In this document: piece by piece, positions 11,317 through 12,571 of the stretch
How the letters are laid out: the number at the start of each line of letters is the position of its first letter
Numbering within the stretch: position 1 is the stretch's first letter
DNA from: RGIG2161 sp964525525
GTDB lineage: Bacteria > Bacillota > Clostridia > Oscillospirales > CAG-272
Direction of reading: 5' to 3'
NCBI GenBank assembly: GCA_964525525.1
Contig: CAZGHD010000054.1
Location: 1 to 12,571, forward strand
DNA length: 12,571 nucleotides
Translations under genes and position numbers: made by a program
The notes under the pieces: model-generated
What the model was told of the DNA's origin: nothing
Database searches by the model: none
Seen by the model: only the letters and a program-made list of their open reading frames with translations

Positions 11317-12321
11317 TTATTCGATATTATTCAAAAGACTTTTGAGCATCCGCTTGACCTCGTCAAAGCTCTCGGTCCTATTTATCTCGTCACGTAATTT
11401 TGCGCTTCCGCGAATACCCTTGAGATACCACGAAAGGTGCTTTCGTGCCTGAAGAACGCCCACGCCTTCGCCCTTGTCCTCAATTATGTAAGAAAGATGC
11501 TCAAGCGCGGTGTTGATGCGCTCCTCTGCGGTCGGCGGCGTGTATTCTTTACCTTCAAACGCGGCGATCAGCTCAGAAAAAATAAACGGATTTCCAAGCG
11601 CACCTCGAGCGACCATGATTCCGTCACATCCGGTCTCATCAAGCATAGACATCGCGTCAGACGCGGAATATACGTCTCCGTTTCCGATGACGGGAACGCT
11701 GACCGATTCCTTGACCGCACGAATAACCGATCGGTCAGCCTTGCCGGAGTACATCTGCACGCGGGTACGTCCGTGAACTGCAATCAGCTTCGCCCCCGCT
11801 TGTTCGGCGATTTTAGCCACCTCCACTGCATTGATACTTTTTTCATCCCAACCTGCGCGGATCTTAACGGTGACCGGTATGCCAGACACCTCGCGTACCG
11901 ACTCCGACACTGCGCGTACGATGTCGCCGATCAGTTCGGGAGTTTTTATCAGCGAGCTTCCCTCTCCGTTAGAAACGATCTTGTTGACCGGGCATCCGCA
12001 GTTGATGTCAATAGCGGCAGGAAGCGGCGCGCCGGCGTCAGAAAATTCCCCCGCGGCTATGCGTCTTGCGGCAAGCGCCATGAATTTCGGATCGCTTCCG
12101 AAAAGCTGTATCGCTTCGGGCGCGTCGTATTCGGTTATCTTGGCAAGAAGCGGCGTTTTTTTGTCACCGTAAAATATCGCCTTTGCCGAGATCATCTCGG
12201 ACACGGTGTACTCCGCGCCGAAAGCACGGCATACTCGTCTGAAAGCGTAGTCCGCCACTCCTGCAAGCGGTGCAAGCATTATTCCGTGTTTTAGTTTGGT
12301 GCTTCCTATCTGAACTGACAT
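11317..12321 (-). CDS. dusB: tRNA-dihydrouridine synthase, DusB-like
   Basis: A 334-residue flavoenzyme that uses FMN and NADPH to reduce uridines in the D-loop of tRNA to dihydrouridine. The TIM barrel begins with MLAPLAGVADYAFR (15-28). The catalytic cysteine is C110 in INCGCPVNKI, with C108 an extra cysteine where most Dus enzymes have Met (NMGCP). VKIRAGWDE (152-160), HGRTR (183-187) and VIGNGDV are phosphate- and FMN-binding signatures, and MVARGALGNPFIF follows. The small helical RNA-binding domain occupies about 255-334. GAGG lies 8 bases before the ATG. The ECF sigma gene follows after 8 bases, so dus is the head gene of a four-gene operon. The DusB label is by overall likeness; bacterial Dus subfamilies are hard to separate by eye. 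Confidence 0.95.
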   Translation of the reverse strand: MSVQIGSTKLKHGIMLAPLAGVADYAFRRVCRAFGAEYTVSEMISAKAIFYGDKKTPLLAKITEYDAPEAIQLFGSDPKFMALAARRIAAGEFSDAGAPLPAAIDINCGCPVNKIVSNGEGSSLIKTPELIGDIVRAVSESVREVSGIPVTVKIRAGWDEKSINAVEVAKIAEQAGAKLIAVHGRTRVQMYSGKADRSVIRAVKESVSVPVIGNGDVYSASDAMSMLDETGCDGIMVARGALGNPFIFSELIAAFEGKEYTPPTAEERINTALEHLSYIIEDKGEGVGVLQARKHLSWYLKGIRGSAKLRDEINRTESFDEVKRMLKSLLNNIE

Positions 12322-12370
12322 CTCAATACCTCAAATCAATACTGCGGGCACAAGTGTCCCATGAGAATAT

Positions 12371-12400
12371 ATTATAATAAATGATTTACGTAAGTGTGAA
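12371..12400 (-). promoter_or_regulatory. Probable sigma-A promoter of the dus-sigma operon
   Basis: On the minus strand: TTCACA (12395-12400), 18 bases, TATAAT (12371-12376). The start is near 12364, about 43 bases before the ATG. The -10 is consensus and the -35 has one mismatch. I did not find a second, ECF-type promoter that would mark autoregulation. Confidence 0.68.
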
Positions 12401-12466
12401 TAAAGGTCAAATTTTGCAAATAATTATTTTTGAGTAAAAAATTTTTTATTCTTTTTAAAAAAAGTC

Positions 12467-12495
12467 TTGACAAAACGTTCCTGTTTTGCTATAAT
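12467..12495 (+). promoter_or_regulatory. Consensus promoter of the tRNA-Gln gene
   Basis: TTGACA (12467-12472), a 17-base spacer ending in TGC, and TATAAT (12490-12495): full consensus with an extended -10. Transcription should start near 12502, about a dozen bases before the tRNA. The spacer contains a small inverted repeat, CAAAAC-GTTCCT-GTTTTG. The AT-rich run at 12401-12466 upstream could act as an UP element. Confidence 0.92.
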
Positions 12496-12513
12496 ATTCG
12501 TGTTGCAAAACAT

Positions 12514-12571
12514 AGCGGAATTGTGTAACGGTAGCACGACAGACTCTGACTCTGTTTGTTGGGGTTCGAAT
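12514..12571 (+). tRNA. tRNA-Gln (anticodon CTG), 5' part, cut by the window end
   Basis: The first 58 bases of a tRNA are visible. The acceptor 5' strand is AGCGGAA, and the D arm is GTG-TAACGGTAG-CAC. The anticodon arm is ACAGA-CTCTGAC-TCTGT, with CTG in the middle of the 7-base loop. The T arm begins with TTGGGG and a TTCGAAT loop. CTG is a glutamine anticodon (reads CAG). The 3' half of the T stem and the acceptor strand lie outside the window. Confidence 0.92.

Noticed and set aside
12471..12488. CAAAAC-GTTCCT-GTTTTG as an operator in the tRNA promoter
   Set aside because: The arms are short and low in complexity, and tRNA genes are rarely repressor-controlled. It is more likely chance.

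Overview
The window looks like chromosomal DNA of an anaerobic, low-to-medium GC Firmicute of class Clostridia, probably a gut Oscillospiraceae/Ruminococcaceae relative. The reasons are a flavin reductase-rubredoxin fusion, ferritin, rubredoxin and reverse rubrerythrin (oxygen defence of strict anaerobes), strong GGAGG ribosome binding sites, and sigma-A promoters with an extended -10. The placement is inferred from gene content. No stretch longer than about 200 bases lacks a feature.

Left part (1-4000). A plus-strand iron/oxygen cluster (end of a flavin reductase-rubredoxin gene, ferritin, rubredoxin) closes at a bidirectional terminator shared with a minus-strand PepSY lipoprotein gene. A divergent AT-rich gene encodes a lipoprotein with 42-bp coiled-coil repeats and has a near-perfect promoter. 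A second shared terminator separates it from a minus-strand SDR dehydrogenase that resembles 12-alpha-hydroxysteroid dehydrogenases. Next comes a minus-strand sialidase-fold gene broken by two frame disruptions; it still has an intact promoter and an operator-like palindrome.

Middle (4000-8550). A tight plus-strand operon encodes a YbaK-family tRNA-editing protein and the AzlC/AzlD branched-chain amino acid exporter. An unrecognised 111-aa Cys-containing protein follows, with its own consensus promoter. Then comes a compact restriction-modification island: an m5C methyltransferase plus a small overlapping ORF on the minus strand, diverging from a HindVP-family restriction endonuclease on the plus strand. 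Bidirectional terminators bound both ends. The 139-bp control region has overlapping face-to-face promoters, a long inverted repeat, and two GRCGYC sequences (the specificity known for HindVP) at the methyltransferase -35. Self-regulation through the system's own target sites is the most interesting hypothesis in the window.

Right part (8550-12571), minus strand except the tRNA. An Rrf2-type regulator precedes a reverse rubrerythrin gene; its promoter carries a 21-bp palindrome between -35 and -10. A second operon runs tRNA-dihydrouridine synthase, ECF sigma factor, zinc-finger anti-sigma factor and a small DUF1294 membrane protein, with overlapping or very close joints. At the right edge, a plus-strand promoter drives a tRNA-Gln(CTG) gene cut by the window end.
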